NCBI GenBank assembly: GCA_018402445.1 | Contig: JAGYIT010000005.1 | Location: 1 to 64,000, forward strand | From: Akkermansiaceae bacterium | Lineage (GTDB): Bacteria; Verrucomicrobiota; Verrucomicrobiia; Verrucomicrobiales; Akkermansiaceae | Length of the DNA stretch: 64,000 nt | Direction: 5' to 3' | Shown here: in pieces, positions 17,412 to 29,500 of the stretch | How the letters are laid out: every line of letters begins with the position of its first letter | Position numbering within the stretch: the stretch's first letter is position 1 | The notes under the pieces: generated by a model | Seen by the model: only the letters and a program-made list of their open reading frames with translations | The model's database searches: none | What the model was told of the DNA's origin: nothing | Position numbers and translations under genes: made by a program

Positions 17412-18413
17412 TCAGTCTTTCTCGGTGCGGGTATCGCGCGATAGGAGTTCCATCAGCGCCTCGGCGGCGGGCTTGCTTTGGTAAAGGATGGAGTGGACAG
17501 CGTCGATGATCGGAGTCCTGGCACCCGCGCGGTGCGCGGCCTCATAGATGGAGAGGGTGTTTGGTACGCCCTCCGCGACCATCCCGAGATCGCGGATCGC
17601 CTCCTCAAGGGATTTCCCCCGGCCCAGCGCGAGGCCGACGCGGTGGTTTCGCGAGTGCTCGGAGAAGCAGGTGACAAGCAGATCCCCAACCCCGGAAAGC
17701 CCCGCGAAGGTCTCGATGCGACCGCCGAGCGCGACGCCGAGACGGGTCATTTCCGCGAGTGCCCGCGTGACCAGCGCAGCGACCGCGTTATCGCCGAGGC
17801 CGAGGCCATGGGCGATGCCCGCCGCGATGGCATAGACGTTCTTGATCGCGCCGCCGAGCTCGATGCCCGCGAGATCGGCGCTGGTATAGGGGCGGAACTG
17901 CGGCAGTGAGAAAAGTTCCTGCAAGGCGTCCGCCACCGATCCATCCTCGCAGCCGATCACCGCGCAGGCGGGTTGGCCGAGCGCGAGCTCCTCGGCGTGG
18001 TTCGGGCCGGAAAGGACGGCGACGGGATTCGATGGCAATGCGCCGCTGAGGATCTGGCTCATCCGGTCGCCTGTGTCTTTCTCGATCCCTTTCGCGCAGG
18101 AAAGCAGTACGGCGGAAGCGGGTAGTCCGGCTTTCGCGAGTTCCTCCGCACAAGCGCGGGTCGCGGCGGTCGGCACGGCGAAAATCACCAGCGGGTGTGC
18201 GGTGGCAGCGGCGAGATCTGTCCCAGCGCTGATGTTGTCCGGCAGAACAATATCCCTCAGGTAGCGCGTGTTGCGGTGGAGGGTGTTGATGCCGTGCGCG
18301 ACATCCTCCTCGCGCCCGATGATGAGCACTTCACCGACCTTCGGGGCGAGTAGTTTCGCGATCGCGGTTCCGAACGATCCCGATCCGATGATGGCGATGC
18401 TGTTGAAATTCAT
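17412..18413 (-). CDS. gpsA: Glycerol-3-phosphate dehydrogenase [NAD(P)+]
   Basis: Makes sn-glycerol 3-phosphate from dihydroxyacetone phosphate for phospholipids. ATG 18413 overlaps the plsY stop as ATGA. 333 residues, standard length. Motifs: N-terminal dinucleotide fold IAIIGSGSFGTAIAKLL, SCAKGIEKDTG, AVLSGPNHAEELALG, catalytic lysine region ELGGAIKNVYAIAAGIAHGL, and TFAGLSGVGDLLVTCFSEHSR. The product feeds PlsY, encoded directly upstream. Confidence 0.96.
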   Translation of the reverse strand: MNFNSIAIIGSGSFGTAIAKLLAPKVGEVLIIGREEDVAHGINTLHRNTRYLRDIVLPDNISAGTDLAAATAHPLVIFAVPTAATRACAEELAKAGLPASAVLLSCAKGIEKDTGDRMSQILSGALPSNPVAVLSGPNHAEELALGQPACAVIGCEDGSVADALQELFSLPQFRPYTSADLAGIELGGAIKNVYAIAAGIAHGLGLGDNAVAALVTRALAEMTRLGVALGGRIETFAGLSGVGDLLVTCFSEHSRNHRVGLALGRGKSLEEAIRDLGMVAEGVPNTLSIYEAAHRAGARTPIIDAVHSILYQSKPAAEALMELLSRDTRTEKD

Positions 18414-19159
18414 GGATCGATTCCCTCCGCTTTCCTTTTCCCACCCCAGACGAAAAGCGACTCCGTGCCTTGGCGGAGCCGGTGGATGTTGGAACGGTGT
18501 TTCCAGACCGCGAGCGCGGCGATGAGCACCGAGAAGAAGAACAGCGGCTTGTTCCAAGTGCCCGCCTCCCAGAGGCTGATTCCCTCCGCCGTCTTGTGGA
18601 ACCTCGCGCCGAGATGCGTCATGATCGGTAAGGCCACCGCAGAGACCATGCTCGCCACCGCTACATAGCGCGTGAGCAGCAAGGTAATGAGGAAAACGAC
18701 AAGCAGCAAAAACACCGCCATGGGCATGAGGCCGATCAGCACCCCGGCGGAAGTCGCGATACCCTTCCCGCCCCTGAAGCCGATCCACGGCGAGTAGTTG
18801 TGCCCGAGCACGGCGGCCAGCGCAGTGAGCACGTGGATCATCTGCCCTTTCAACTGCTCCGCAGCGGGTAGCATGAGGTGAAACGAATCGAAAAAGCCGA
18901 GATGAAACTGCGGATCACGACCCGTGATGCGAACGAGGTTCACCGCGATCACCACAGGGATGAAGCCTTTCATTGCATCCAGGAAGAGGCAGGTGATCCC
19001 ATACTTTTTGCCGACGATGCGGAACACATTCGTCGCGCCGATGTTGCCGGAGCCGTGCTGGCGGATATCGATGCCCTTCACCCTCGCGATGACCAGCCCG
19101 AACGGGATGGAACCGAGCAGGAAAGCCAGTAGCGGGCAGAACCAGAGTTGCATGGGCAT
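18410..19159 (-). CDS. plsY: Acyl-phosphate glycerol-3-phosphate acyltransferase
   Basis: Membrane enzyme that puts the first acyl chain on glycerol 3-phosphate. 249 residues with several hydrophobic helices and the three PlsY motifs: LLGSIPFGLVIARVKGID with IRQHGSGNIGATNVFR, VLGHNYSPWIGFRGGKGIAT, and a late conserved helix with KHRSNIHRLRQGTE. A second ATG two codons later is an equally good start. Its stop overlaps the gpsA start by four bases, so the two steps are translationally coupled. It is somewhat longer than typical (about 200) because of an insertion around residues 75-105. Confidence 0.93.
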   Translation of the reverse strand: MPMQLWFCPLLAFLLGSIPFGLVIARVKGIDIRQHGSGNIGATNVFRIVGKKYGITCLFLDAMKGFIPVVIAVNLVRITGRDPQFHLGFFDSFHLMLPAAEQLKGQMIHVLTALAAVLGHNYSPWIGFRGGKGIATSAGVLIGLMPMAVFLLLVVFLITLLLTRYVAVASMVSAVALPIMTHLGARFHKTAEGISLWEAGTWNKPLFFFSVLIAALAVWKHRSNIHRLRQGTESLFVWGGKRKAEGIDP

Positions 19160-19174
19160 CGGGGAAAATCCGCC

Positions 19175-19777
19175 TCACTCGGCCGTCGCGCTCTCGATCA
19201 CGACGGGCTCCAACGGGACATCGCCCGCCGCAGTTTTCACGGCCTTGATGGCATTGACCACGTCCATGCCCTCGATGACTTTGCCGAACACGGCATAACC
19301 GCCTCCGGTGGGAAAATTGAGTCCGTTGTTGTCATTCACATTGATGAAAAACTGTGCCGTGGCGCTGTCCGGATCGGGCGTGCGCGCCATCGCGATGGTG
19401 CCGGTGTCGTTCTTCAGGCCGTTGTTGCTCTCGTTCTTGATCCCGGGGCCGGTTCTCTTTTCAACCAGCCTGCCGCTATCGAGAGCCATGCCGCCGCCCT
19501 GGATCATGAAGCCGTCGATCACGCGGTGGAACACCGTGCCGTCGTAGTGCTTGTCGCCGACGTATTTGAGGAAATTCTTCACGGTGATCGGGGCCTTATC
19601 CGGGTTCAGCTCGACCACGATGTCGCCCTTGTTCGTTTTCAGGCGCACCTTTGTAGCGGCGGCGGAGGCAACAGTTTCCGCAGCCTTTGTGGGTTCGGCG
19701 GTCTCGGGTTTTTCGGCCTTGCAGGCGCCCAGCAGGGCGAAGCCGACCATCGATAGGATTGCGTAACGTCTTTTCAT
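19175..19777 (-). CDS. Cyclophilin-type peptidyl-prolyl isomerase lipoprotein
   Basis: From ATG 19777: [20 protein letters not shown] has an LGAC lipobox, so the protein is probably lipid-anchored. After an Ala/Glu/Thr-rich linker comes a complete cyclophilin domain: [74 protein letters not shown] and [14 protein letters not shown]. Predicted to assist folding of exported proteins. The catalytic arginine in FHRV is present. Only 15 bases separate it from plsY. Confidence 0.93.
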   Translation of the reverse strand: MKRRYAILSMVGFALLGACKAEKPETAEPTKAAETVASAAATKVRLKTNKGDIVVELNPDKAPITVKNFLKYVGDKHYDGTVFHRVIDGFMIQGGGMALDSGRLVEKRTGPGIKNESNNGLKNDTGTIAMARTPDPDSATAQFFINVNDNNGLNFPTGGGYAVFGKVIEGMDVVNAIKAVKTAAGDVPLEPVVIESATAE

Positions 19778-19980
19778 CGCGGGAGGATTAGGCGGATCGC
19801 CCGGGGTTGGCAAGCGGAGTCGCCGGAGACCCGGAGGAAATCATTTCCCCGCCGCTGCGAAACCGTTAGCCTTGCGCCCGTGAAACACGTGTTCCATTCC
19901 CTCATCTGACCTACACCGACGTCCGCTTCGCCGAAGTCGATTTCCCACGCCAGCTTCGAGCACGCCTCATCATTCAATTT

Positions 19981-20307
19981 AGCGAAGGCCTCTATCTTCT
20001 ACTTGAGGGTGATGCCGCCATCCCGCTCGCCGCCGACGAGTTCCAGACCGCACCCGCCCGAGATGTCCTCTTCGTCTTCACCAACAAGCTCCGCAACCGC
20101 ATCAAGCTCCTCTATTTCGACGGCACGGGCCTCTGGGTCGCGACAAAGCGGCTGGAAAAAGGCCGGTTCAGCTGGCTCGCCCCTAGCGAGCCGGGACAGC
20201 GCCGCATCAAGCTTCACGCCGAGGCATTACAGCTCCGAAAAGATCGACCCCGCTCAGCTCCAGCTCGAAATGGACGAGCTCCTGCTGGGAACCGTAGCGA
20301 AGCGTAG
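19981..20307 (+). pseudogene. IS66-family TnpB (ORF2) relic
   Basis: One plus-strand frame reads RDVLFVFTNKLRNRIKLLYF, DGTGLWVATKRLEKGRFSW, the central region of IS66 ORF2 proteins. Upstream of it the similarity fades, and after about 20250 the family tail (PAQLQLEMDELLLG) continues in another frame, so there is at least one frameshift. No start codon, terminal repeats, TnpA or TnpC are visible, so this is an old fragment. Confidence 0.75.
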
Positions 20308-20396
20308 ATGGACAGCAGCGAACGCGACATACCCGCAGGAGTGAGCGAAGCGAATCAAAGCCTGGGCCTCTTCCGGAACCCGGCGTTCTTGTTTTC

Positions 20397-21179
20397 TCAG
20401 ACACCGGCGTCGCGATACAATTCGCCAATGCGAGACAGCGAACCGTCGGCCTTGAACAAGCTGTGCTCCTTTCCTTTGCCTGGCTCGAAGTACGCATACC
20501 GTTCCACTGAGCGAGAACGGTCAAGCGTTCTCAGTGCGGATCTTAGAAACGAATGATTTTCGCGCTCAGTCCCAGCCCAGCCATTGAACTCCGTCAACCA
20601 AATCGGCAGCCGCCACTCACGATCAATTTCCTTCAGCCAAGTCGCGAAAGCATCAGCATCACGACTGCGATACCAGTGGATCGCGATGAAATCCACGCGC
20701 AGCTTTTCCCGCTTGGCCCGATTCATGAATTCCGTGAGCCATTGCATGCCTTTGTCGTCGGACGAGGGTGCCGGCGAGCTTAACGGGACATTCTTCGCCT
20801 CCGCCACCTCGACGAGTCTCGGCCACAACTTGATCGCATCATCAATCGAAGTGTTTCCCTGATCCGCACGCTCCGGTTCGTTGAAACTTAGAATCGCCTT
20901 GATGTCCGGCATTGCCTTCACCGCTCCCAAATTTCCAATATCGGACCCGCGTTTGATCATCGGCACATACTCTGCAGGGCTGCCGTTTTTGCCCCCATGC
21001 CACCAAGTGTAATACCACTGCGCTCCGAACTCATCAATTCGGCCCACGTCGCCACCCGCCCAGCCCTTTTTTCCGTTAGGCTCTTTGACGCGATTGCCTT
21101 GCCCCATCGCGGATGTCGAAATTCCCGCGGGAATCACTGTGCTCATCATCGCTTGTCTCAACCATTCACGTCGATTCAT
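20397..21179 (-). CDS. Asl1-like/GH128-type glycoside hydrolase, secreted
   Basis: 260 residues. The start MNRREWLRQAMMSTVIPAGI carries an RR pair followed by a hydrophobic stretch, resembling a Tat export signal. The body fits the Glyco_hydro_cc (Asl1, GH128) group: FGAQWYYTWWHGG, an acid/base glutamate in AILSFNEPERADQGN, VDFIAIHWYRSRDADAFATW, and the nucleophile region LPIWLTEFNGWAGTE, ending VERYAYFEPGKG. GH128 enzymes cleave beta-1,3-glucans; this fits the GH16 laminarinase-like relic 4 kb away, though the substrate here is inferred. Confidence 0.83.
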   Translation of the reverse strand: MNRREWLRQAMMSTVIPAGISTSAMGQGNRVKEPNGKKGWAGGDVGRIDEFGAQWYYTWWHGGKNGSPAEYVPMIKRGSDIGNLGAVKAMPDIKAILSFNEPERADQGNTSIDDAIKLWPRLVEVAEAKNVPLSSPAPSSDDKGMQWLTEFMNRAKREKLRVDFIAIHWYRSRDADAFATWLKEIDREWRLPIWLTEFNGWAGTERENHSFLRSALRTLDRSRSVERYAYFEPGKGKEHSLFKADGSLSRIGELYRDAGV

Positions 21180-21410
21180 GAAACTTACGTTAGCTGACTA
21201 TGACGATATGGCCAGCGAATCCTAGTGAGGGGCAGGAAAAAAAGGGCTTTGGAAGGGAATCTCTCAACCGGCAACCGCGATCTGCGTTATTTGGCAGCGC
21301 AACTTCGTCTAATTTCGCGTTCCCATGAAGGCTTTATAGCGCTTCGGTGCGGGTTGATCCGGGCCGAAACTGCGGAATACTGCCGGAAGCGGCTTGGGAG
21401 TATCTAACAG

Positions 21411-21443
21411 AAAAAATACTATAAGAATCCATTAAATCCTTAT
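21411..21443 (-). terminator. Possible terminator after tRNA-Tyr
   Basis: On the minus strand ATAAGGAT and ATTCTTAT can pair (one G-U) around a seven-base loop, followed by AGTATTTTTT. The stem is AT-rich and weak but is correctly placed 10 bases beyond the tRNA 3' end. Confidence 0.45.
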
Positions 21444-21453
21444 AAAAGAAAGA

Positions 21454-21538
21454 TGGTGGGCAGGGCTGGATTCGAACCAGCGTACTCAATGAGAGCAGAT
21501 TTACAGTCTGCCGCCTTTAACCACTCGGCCACCTACCC
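21454..21538 (-). tRNA. tRNA-Tyr (GTA)
   Basis: The minus strand folds as a class II tRNA: acceptor GGGTAGG pairs with CCTGCCC, then A and an encoded CCA. The anticodon arm GCAGA-CTGTAAA-TCTGC gives anticodon GTA, a long variable arm follows (CTCTCATTGAGTAC), and the T arm is GCTGG-TTCGAAT-CCAGC. The long variable arm and GTA anticodon identify tyrosine. Confidence 0.95.
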
Positions 21539-21685
21539 GGTGCCGCTTGTGCGGGGCGGGATGTTTGGTTTCGTGGGGCGGGGCTGACAAGCAAAAAGAG
21601 GGCGCGACGGCGATTTTTCACAGGGCGCGGATAAGGAGGAAAATCTCCTTCTTATCTACGGGGATTACCGTTTTCATCGTGGCGG

Positions 21686-23503
21686 ATGCAAACCCTACTC
21701 ATCGCCATCGGCTCGCTGGTCGCCTATCTGATCGCCTATCACACCTACGGGCGCTGGCTGTCGCGGAAAATTTTCAAGCTCGATCCTGCGAACAAGGCTC
21801 CGTCCATCGAGTTCGAGGATGGCAGCGACTATGTACCGACATCGAAGGGCGTGGTTTTCGGGCATCATTTCACGTCCATCGCGGGCACGGGACCTATCGT
21901 CGGCCCGGCGCTGGCGGTGATCTGGGGGTGGCTGCCCGCTCTGCTGTGGGTGCTGTTCGGATCGATCTTCATCGGCGCGGTGCATGACTTCGGATCGCTG
22001 ATTATCTCGATGCGGAACAAAGGACAGACGGTGGGCGATATCTCGGGACGTGTGCTCGCACCGCGCACGCGCATCCTTTTCCTTTCCATCCTGTTCATGG
22101 CGCTGACCATCGTGCTGGCGATCTTCGGGCTGGTGATCGCGAATGTGTTTCGGATGTTCCCGGCTTCGATTTTCCCCTGCCTCGTGCAGATCCCCATCGC
22201 GGTGGCCATCGGCTTGTGGCTGCACCGCAAGGGGATCTCGCTGCTGCTGCCGTCGATCCTCGCGCTGGGTGTCATGTATCTGAGCGTGGCGTTCGGGGAC
22301 TGGGGTTTCCTGCACGCCTTTAACTCCACGCTCGCCGAGTGGCCCATCGTCGCGTGGGTCGTCGTGCTGCTGCTTTATTCCTACGCGGCGTCGGTGCTGC
22401 CGGTGTGGACGCTGCTTCAGCCGCGCGATTACATCAATTCCCTCCAGCTCCTTTCCGCGCTGGGGCTGGTGGTGGTGGGGCTGGTGGTGGCGGCGTTGTT
22501 CGGATTCGGCAGCGGCGGGGAAAAGGTCGCGCTGGAGATCGTGGCGCCGGTGGCGAGGGTGGGCGAAAACGCGCCGCCCGGAGCGCCGTGGATTTTCCCG
22601 TTCCTTTTCATAACCATCGCCTGCGGGGCGGTGTCGGGTTTCCATTGCCTGGTATCATCGGGCACTTCTTCGAAGCAGTTGAAATGCGAGACCGACGCGC
22701 AATTCGTCGGCTACGGATCGATGCTGACCGAGGGCTTCCTCGCCGTGCTGGTGATCCTGGCCTGCGTGGCCGGGATCGGGCTGGGCGTACCGGAAATGCT
22801 CGATGGCAAGGCGACCGGCGAGACGCTGACGGGCGTGGCCGCTTATGACTCGAAATACGGGAGCTGGCAGGCTTCCGGCGGCCTGGCCGCGACGGTCGGC
22901 GCGTTCGTTTCCGGATCGGGAAATTTCATCCAGGCGCTGGGGCTGAGCGCGGCGTTCGCGACCGCGCTGATGGGCGTTTTTGTGGCCTCCTTCGCGGCGA
23001 CGACGCTCGATTCCGCCTGCCGCTTGCAGCGCTACGTGACGCAGGAGCTCGGCGCGGCCATCGGCTTCAAGCCGCTGCGTAATAAGCATATCGCCACCAT
23101 TTTCGCGATCACCATCGCGGGGGTGATCGCGGTGATGCCGGGCGCGGGCGCGGATTTCGAAATCGAAAATCTCGGCAAAGGCGGCCTCGTTCTCTGGCCC
23201 CTGTTCGGCGCGACGAACCAGCTTCTCGGCGGGCTGGCCTTCCTGGTGATCTTGTTCTGGATGTGGAGGCGCAAGCTGCCGATCTGGTTCGTGGCGATCC
23301 CTGCGGCCTTCATGCTGGTGCTGCCCGCGATCGCCATGGTCGCGCAGCTTTTCGCGGGGGACGCGGCCTGGCTGACAGGGAAAACCCCGAATTACCTTCT
23401 CGCTACGATAGGTCTAGTAACACTTGCTCTGGAGGCTTGGATCCTTGTGGAGGCGGCGAAGGCTTGGCCGAAAGCGAAGGGAGTTTTGGAAAGCGCGGAT
23501 TGA
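21686..23503 (+). CDS. cstA: CstA-family carbon starvation / pyruvate transporter
   Basis: 605 residues with many hydrophobic segments. CstA signatures: TYGRWLSRKIFKLD, DYVPTSKGVVFGHHFTSIAG, GTGPIVGPALAVIWGWLPAL, GAVHDFGSLIISMRNKGQ, ACGAVSGFHCLVSSGTSSKQ and GATNQLLGGLAFLV. E. coli CstA and its paralogue take up peptides and pyruvate under starvation; the substrate here is probably pyruvate or a related small molecule. It follows tRNA-Tyr in opposite orientation. Confidence 0.93.
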   Translation: MQTLLIAIGSLVAYLIAYHTYGRWLSRKIFKLDPANKAPSIEFEDGSDYVPTSKGVVFGHHFTSIAGTGPIVGPALAVIWGWLPALLWVLFGSIFIGAVHDFGSLIISMRNKGQTVGDISGRVLAPRTRILFLSILFMALTIVLAIFGLVIANVFRMFPASIFPCLVQIPIAVAIGLWLHRKGISLLLPSILALGVMYLSVAFGDWGFLHAFNSTLAEWPIVAWVVVLLLYSYAASVLPVWTLLQPRDYINSLQLLSALGLVVVGLVVAALFGFGSGGEKVALEIVAPVARVGENAPPGAPWIFPFLFITIACGAVSGFHCLVSSGTSSKQLKCETDAQFVGYGSMLTEGFLAVLVILACVAGIGLGVPEMLDGKATGETLTGVAAYDSKYGSWQASGGLAATVGAFVSGSGNFIQALGLSAAFATALMGVFVASFAATTLDSACRLQRYVTQELGAAIGFKPLRNKHIATIFAITIAGVIAVMPGAGADFEIENLGKGGLVLWPLFGATNQLLGGLAFLVILFWMWRRKLPIWFVAIPAAFMLVLPAIAMVAQLFAGDAAWLTGKTPNYLLATIGLVTLALEAWILVEAAKAWPKAKGVLESAD

Positions 23504-26667
<3,164 letters not shown>

Positions 26668-26676
26668 CCGTGGCGG

Positions 26677-26846
26677 GTAGGGCTGATCCGGCTCGGTCGG
26701 CCCTGATCAAAAACGGAGGAGCCGTAATCCCGGAACGGTAGTGAAACCGCGGTGTGGCGGGCTTTTTGTTTCGGGATTTCACGCCCGCCAGAGTGAGCGG
26801 TGCGTTTGATTTTGGAAATGGGCCGACCGAGCCGGATCAGCCCTAC
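26677..26846. mobile_element. MITE-like palindromic element with perfect 27-bp terminal inverted repeats
   Basis: GTAGGGCTGATCCGGCTCGG followed by TCGGCCC (26677-26703) is repeated exactly as its reverse complement at 26820-26846. Between them lies about 116 bases with a nested GGCGGGC/GCCCGCC hairpin. The whole 170 bp begins 10 bases after the ligA stop. No coding sequence is present. The size, termini and placement fit a non-autonomous palindromic repeat (MITE or BIME). Confidence 0.8.
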
Positions 26847-27025
26847 CGGATAAAATCACATCCCTGCGGCCATGCCATATTGCGCTGCGCGGAAGGAATG
26901 TTTGCTCGCGATGCTCGCTCCTGCGTTCGAACCCGGTGCTTCGCAGGGTTCTCATCCCGCCAGCCCGTTAAATGGGTGTTCGCGCGGAGTGATCATCAGC
27001 AGGTTTTTCGATGAAACGACCTTCG

Positions 27026-27102
27026 TGGTCGGGCTAGCGGGATTCGAACCCACGGCCTCTACACCCCCAGTGTAGCGCGCTACCAGACTGCGCCATAGCC
27101 CG
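27026..27102 (-). tRNA. tRNA-Pro (GGG)
   Basis: Minus-strand cloverleaf: acceptor CGGGCTA with TAGCCCG, discriminator A and encoded CCA; D arm GCGCAGTCTGGTAGCGC; anticodon stem CTACA/TGTAG around CTGGGGG, giving anticodon GGG; T arm with GGTTCGAATCC. Identity proline. Confidence 0.95.
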
Positions 27103-27177
27103 TTACGCGAACGGACGGGTAAACAAGCAGCCGATTCGCGGGTTGGCAAGCACGTAAAATCATGGGATGAAAATGCC

Positions 27178-28221
27178 GTGAAACGAACCAAGACAGCCAT
27201 CGTCGGAGCCAGCGGATACACCGGGATGGAATTACTCCGCATTCTACTCACGCATCCGGGCGTCGAGCTGGTCGCGGTCACATCGCGCGCGGAGGCGGGA
27301 AGACGCATCGACCAGGTGTTCCCGCGCTTCTCAAAGGCGGCGGGCGCGTCGCTTGCTTTTTCCGAACCGAACGCGGACACCATCGCAGCCACCGGAGCCG
27401 AGGTCGCGTTCCTCGCGCTGCCGCATGGGGTTGCTGCGGAGATCGCGCGCGCCCTACTGGAGCGTGGGCTTAAAGTGATCGATCTCAGCGCGGATTTCAG
27501 GCTGCGCTGCTCGGCCGTTTATGAGGAATTCTACGGACATCCCCACCCCGCTCCAGATCTGTTGGAAAAGGCCGTTTATGGTCTTCCGGAAATTCGTGCT
27601 GCCGAGATCAAGGGCGCGAGCCTCATCGCCTCGCCCGGCTGCTATCCCACCAGCATCCTGTTGCCGCTGTTGCCTTTGCTAAGGGAAAACCTGATCGACT
27701 CTACCACCATCGTCGCGAACTCGATGAGCGGCGTGAGCGGAGCGGGACGCAAGGCCGAACTCTCCCTGCTCTTTTGCGAATGCAACGAAAGCACCCGTGC
27801 CTACGGCGTGCCCAAGCACAGGCATCTTTCGGAAATCGAGCAGGAGCTCTCTCTCGCCGCCGGGGAAACGGTCATCATCTCGTTTCTCCCGCATCTGATT
27901 CCGGTGAACTCCGGCATCGCCACCACTACCACTGCCAAGCTCCGCCAGGGTGCCGATCCGGCGCGCATCGGAAAAGCCCTCGCCGACGCGTATGCCGACG
28001 CGCGCTTCGTCCGCCTGCTCGGGCGCGGCAAGGCGGCGGATACGAAAATGGTCACCGGCACGAACTTCATCGACATCGGCTGGGAACATGATTCCCGCAC
28101 GAACCGCGTGATCCTGATGAGCGCCGAAGACAATCTCGGAAAGGGTGCGGGCGGCCAAGCGGTGCAGAGCTTCAACCTCATGCACGGCCTCGACGAATCC
28201 ACCGGACTCGGATATTGGTAA
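27178..28221 (+). CDS. argC: N-acetyl-gamma-glutamyl-phosphate reductase
   Basis: NADPH-dependent third step of arginine synthesis. GTG 27178 start; the upstream ATGs hit a stop at once. 347 residues, normal length. Motifs: TAIVGASGYTGMELLRILLT, VAFLALPHGVAAEIA, VIDLSADFRL, the active-site cysteine in IASPGCYPTSILLPL, GVSGAGRKAE, FLPHLIPVNSGI and the closing GKGAGGQAVQSFNLM. carA nearby also feeds arginine synthesis, but the two genes are not linked. Confidence 0.96.
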   Translation: MKRTKTAIVGASGYTGMELLRILLTHPGVELVAVTSRAEAGRRIDQVFPRFSKAAGASLAFSEPNADTIAATGAEVAFLALPHGVAAEIARALLERGLKVIDLSADFRLRCSAVYEEFYGHPHPAPDLLEKAVYGLPEIRAAEIKGASLIASPGCYPTSILLPLLPLLRENLIDSTTIVANSMSGVSGAGRKAELSLLFCECNESTRAYGVPKHRHLSEIEQELSLAAGETVIISFLPHLIPVNSGIATTTTAKLRQGADPARIGKALADAYADARFVRLLGRGKAADTKMVTGTNFIDIGWEHDSRTNRVILMSAEDNLGKGAGGQAVQSFNLMHGLDESTGLGYW

Positions 28222-28299
28222 GCCTCTGTCATTGCACCACCTGTTACCGTCCTTACCCTGAAAATGTCACGACCTGTGAAAAATCTCGGTAGTGTAAAT

Positions 28300-28805
28300 C
28301 TGGCGCATCGGAGCCAACCCGAACGAGCGCAATGTCGAAGGTCGCAACGGATACGCCAACGGCTTCAAGCCCCGTTCCTACCAGACCGCCCTGGGCAAAC
28401 TCCAGCTCCAGATTCCCCAAGTCCGGGAGAGCGATTCGCCTTTCCACACCTCCCTGCTTGAACAGGGAGCACGCAGCGACCGCGCCCTCAAATCCGCCAT
28501 CGCCACCATGTATATCAAAGGTGTGAGCACCCGCAGGGTCACCAAAATCATGGAGAAACTCTGCGGCTTCCAGGTATCCTCCACGCAGGTGTCCAAGCTC
28601 ACCATGGAGCTTGATGCCGAGTTCGGAAAATGGCTCGCTGCCAGTTCCACCTCCAGCAAAACGCACAGCAAAATGCACAGCAATACGTCACCAGACAGGA
28701 TCTCAAAAGCAAGGTCGCCGCCGACATCGCCGCCATTTTCAACGCCGATGACCGCACGCACGCGCAAGCCCGCCTGGCGGGCTTCATCAAAGACATCGCT
28801 TCTCC
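28300..28805 (+). pseudogene. IS256-family transposase relic
   Basis: Reads NPNERNVEGRNGYANGFKPR, GKLQLQIPQVRESDSPFHTS and IKGVSTRRVTKIMEKLCGF, the N-terminal region of IS256/Mutator-type transposases. At ~28630 the similarity jumps, in another frame, to RCQFHLQQNAQQ and VAADIAAIFNADDRT of the C-terminal half. The segment in between, which carries catalytic acidic residues, is deleted. No terminal inverted repeats were recognised. Confidence 0.8.
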
Positions 28806-29298
28806 CTCCAGAAAATCATCTGGAACGCCAGCACTCAGACCGTCATCTACCGCTCCAAGCGCCATCACAACACCAAGGGTCTCGGCCAAAAATAAACCCG
28901 CAATTCAACGAGATTGCTGACGAAGGCCCTGGACTGCGGCAGCCTGCTGCCGCTTTCCGCCATGCAGCCTGCTGCGAGCGGGGCAAGCGAAGGTTTCATC
29001 GGGCTTTTCCCGTGCCAATGCCGCCGGCCTCGCAGCAGGGCTGCATTGCCCAGAGCTACAGCAGGCTGTAGCAGTCCAGGGCGCTTCGCGCACATGTCGT
29101 CGACGAAATGAATTTGGCGAAACCCCCAAGCGCAATTTCGAAATTTTAAAGGCTCCCGACTTCATCGCCGCCGCCCTCCTTCACCTGACTCCCAAGGGCC
29201 AGCAAACCGTGCATTATTACGGCGTGCAGAAGAAGCTTTCCGATGCCGGCAGGTCGTTGACGAACCCGTGCATGGCAAACTCCAGCCCGTTGTCATAG
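28806..29298 (+). pseudogene. IS91-like (Y2) transposase relic, split by a palindromic element
   Basis: WNASTQTVIYRSKRHHNTK at about 28820-28880 and KRNFEILKAPDFIAAALLHL with TPKGQQTVHYYGVQ at 29122-29220 are consecutive parts of IS91-family transposases (the RNF and RYYG region). The two parts are separated by the palindromic element at 28926-29082, which therefore seems to have inserted into the relic. The frame ends with TAG at 29296. The tyrosine-containing end is degenerate. Confidence 0.7.
28926..29082. repeat. Palindromic (BIME-like) element with GCCCTGGACTGC ends
   Basis: GCCCTGGACTGC at 28926-28937 matches its reverse complement at 29071-29082. The similarity runs inward for about 55 bases with mismatches, and each arm holds its own small palindrome (GGCAGCCTGCTGCC on the left, TACAGCAGGCTGTA on the right). 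Compensatory changes (GG..CC against TA..TA) keep the inner hairpins paired, which suggests selection for structure. Confidence 0.75.
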
Positions 29299-29500
29299 GT
29301 GATTGAACATCAGAAAAAACAGGCAGATGAGCAGGGTCGTGCTGGCAACGATTCCGATGGGCAAGGAAAAGTGCCCGTCGGGAGCAAACAAGTCGTCAGC
29401 GACGAGCACGTGGAGATGGGGATGGAAGACGAGGTAATCGCCAAAAGTATGAACTGCGGCGACGGCTCCGCAGTGAACATGATCTCATCCCGGATTTTTC
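29293..29500 (-). pseudogene. IS91-like transposase relic, inverted internal piece
   Basis: On the minus strand one frame reads HVHCGAVAAVHTFGDYLVFH then PHLHVLVADDLFAPDG, the HPHLH metal-binding region of IS91-type transposases. It is followed by hydrophobic non-homologous sequence and a stop at 29293. It faces the plus-strand IS91 piece ending at 29298, so the original element was rearranged by inversion or nested insertion. Confidence 0.65.

Noticed and set aside
26930..26970. TTCGAACCC stretch considered as a tRNA fragment
   Set aside because: No acceptor or anticodon stem can be formed around it; only the T-loop-like word is present.
26872..27075. Plus-strand frame of 67 codons ending LAGFEPTASTPPV
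   Set aside because: It runs antisense through tRNA-Pro; the ending is the well-known false translation of tRNA sequence.
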